Shown here one piece after another: positions 62,940 through 64,000 of a stretch of DNA of 64,000 bases. Source of the DNA: Paenibacillus agilis (GTDB lineage: Bacteria > Bacillota > Bacilli > Paenibacillales > Paenibacillaceae); assembly GCF_007786455.1 (NCBI RefSeq), contig NZ_VNJK01000001.1, positions 2,938,673 through 3,002,672 on the forward strand, written 5' to 3'. A model generated the notes under the pieces. That model did no database searches. It was given only the letters and a program-made list of their open reading frames with translations, and was not told the origin of the DNA. The position numbers and the translations under genes are program-made. How positions within the stretch are numbered: position 1 is the first letter of the stretch; every line of letters begins with the position of its first letter.

Positions 62940-64000
62940 TTCTTTTCCTCCCGATTGCGTAAGACATAAATCGTATCGAGATGAAACGTTGCTGCCGCAG
63001 TCTGTATCTCATCAGCAGTAACATCTCCCAATTGTTCAATTAAGCTGGAGGTAGTTCTTTCACGTCCCGATAGGACACGATTGAAATCAAAGCTTATCAT
63101 TTCAAAAGCAGAATCATCTATTTCTCTCAATTGATTGGCGATCATCGCTTTCGTTTGACTTAGCTCCAATGACTCAATACGTCCTTGACGCATCACTTCC
63201 AGCTGTTCTTGGATAATCGTTGAGGCTTTGTCAATCTTGTCAAATTCTACGCCTGACTGAATCGTACAAATACCTTTATGTCCATCAAAGCGGGATGAAG
63301 CATAGTAAGCAAGACTGTTCTTCTCACGCACATTGATAAATAATTTGGAATGTGGATAGCTGCCCAATACTCCATTGTACAACAGGGCCGCAGGATATTT
63401 ATCGTCATGATACGTAATGGTGGAGCGGAGACCCATATTAAGCTTGCCTTGCGTAACATCCAATCTGTCGGTTACATAACGAGGATCCCCTGTACGCGGA
63501 ACAGACAATGAGCGGATATAAGCTACATCTTGGGTACGCTGCACTTGAAAATACTTTTCTACATACGATTGTACGGTAGAAAGATCGGTATCACCAATGA
63601 CATAAATATCGATGCTAGCATGCTCAAGCCACCATTTATACGTATCATATAAAGGTTTCGACTCAACTTTCTTCACTTCATCACGGCTTCCTAGCGGATG
63701 GAGTCGATAAGGTTCATCCTTGCACATCTCTTCCACGCATCGTTCTTGAGCATAGCGAATCTTATCGTTTACGATCGCCTCCAAGCGCTTGCGCACCGTC
63801 TCTTTTTCCTCATGAACATATTTATCTCGAAACTTTTCCTGTTCTACGACAGGAGCTGTAATCGCTTCACCTAAAAATTGAAAGCCTTGCTCCAATAATG
63901 GTTTTGTCGTGTTAACAAATGCATCATTTATGATGTCCATGCGAAACTGAACAATTTGATAGTCCCCTCGCTTATATACATCAAAGCCAAATCCTGCTCC
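62936..64000 (-). CDS. M16-family peptidase-like protein (YmfF-like), N-terminus outside the window
   Basis: The frame is open through the right end of the window (GFDVYKRGDYQIVQFRMDI continues upstream of the first Met), so the 5' end of the gene is cut off. The visible 355 residues are the C-terminal three quarters of an M16 protein: DTYKWWLEHASIDIYVIGDTDL, SLAYYASSRFDGHKGICTIQSG and the final CLDTIYVLRN-like end (FHLDTIYVLRNREE). In Bacillus YmfF lacks the zinc motif and pairs with YmfH; whether the motif is missing here cannot be seen. Confidence 0.9.
   Translation of the reverse strand, partial: GAGFGFDVYKRGDYQIVQFRMDIINDAFVNTTKPLLEQGFQFLGEAITAPVVEQEKFRDKYVHEEKETVRKRLEAIVNDKIRYAQERCVEEMCKDEPYRLHPLGSRDEVKKVESKPLYDTYKWWLEHASIDIYVIGDTDLSTVQSYVEKYFQVQRTQDVAYIRSLSVPRTGDPRYVTDRLDVTQGKLNMGLRSTITYHDDKYPAALLYNGVLGSYPHSKLFINVREKNSLAYYASSRFDGHKGICTIQSGVEFDKIDKASTIIQEQLEVMRQGRIESLELSQTKAMIANQLREIDDSAFEMISFDFNRVLSGRERTTSSLIEQLGDVTADEIQTAAATFHLDTIYVLRNREEKK

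Overview
The window reads as chromosomal core plus a few accessory genes from a spore-forming Gram-positive of the Bacillales, most like Paenibacillus. The evidence is strong AGGAGG-type ribosome binding sites, spore genes (spoVS, a cotD-like coat gene), a qoxABCD quinol oxidase, Bacillus-type ricA/miaB/korAB/spoVS/ymdB/rny/recX/recA/cinA/pgsA/ymf gene order, and Fur, LexA and CsoR control sites of the Firmicute type. This assignment is inference from gene content; no rRNA or tRNA gene is visible.

Left part (1-24 kb). The end of an oligopeptide ABC transporter (oppD fragment, oppF) is followed on the minus strand by a compact five-gene membrane glycosylation cluster: two paralogous GT-C transferases, a DPM1-like GT2, DUF2304 and a four-helix EamA/SMR-type protein. 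A cell-wall-binding-repeat lipoprotein with a His-rich tail is divergent from qoxABCD, whose subunit II also ends in a His-rich tail. Then come an OmpR/EnvZ-type two-component pair, small membrane proteins, a PASTA protein whose kinase domain has lost its catalytic residues, a lipoprotein beside a TetR remnant, a methyltransferase, a hydrolase, a cotD-like gene, a class B PBP, and an NCS2 purine permease under a guanine-type riboswitch with a terminator.

Middle (24-42 kb). A decayed histidine-phosphatase gene is divergent from a Fur-controlled iron-siderophore uptake cluster (two permeases and a binding lipoprotein, no ATPase). Next are a DUF72 protein, a membrane cytochrome c, glutaminase, an aromatic-acid-exporter-like protein, and metE under a cobalamin riboswitch with its own promoter and terminator. 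Copper control follows (csoR-copZ), then L-lactate dehydrogenase, an NAD-salvage group (pncA-pncB plus an SMP-30-like gene), a thioesterase and an acyl-CoA synthetase.

Right part (43-64 kb), all minus strand. This is the conserved housekeeping block ymfF-ymfH-SDR-DUF3243-DUF3388-rodZ-small membrane gene-yajQ-(28-codon ORF)-pgsA-cinA-recA-recX-rny-ymdB-spoVS-dipeptidase-korAB-pduL-miaB-ricA. It covers membrane and cell-shape functions, phospholipid synthesis, SOS recombination, RNA decay, sporulation and tRNA modification. The ymfF gene runs off the right end.

The main points for a second look are the glycosylation cluster, the paired His-rich tails around qox, the PASTA pseudokinase, two gene remnants (tetR, histidine phosphatase) not normally called as genes, a 28-codon ORF abutting pgsA, and riboswitch, Fur, LexA and CsoR sites that can be read directly.
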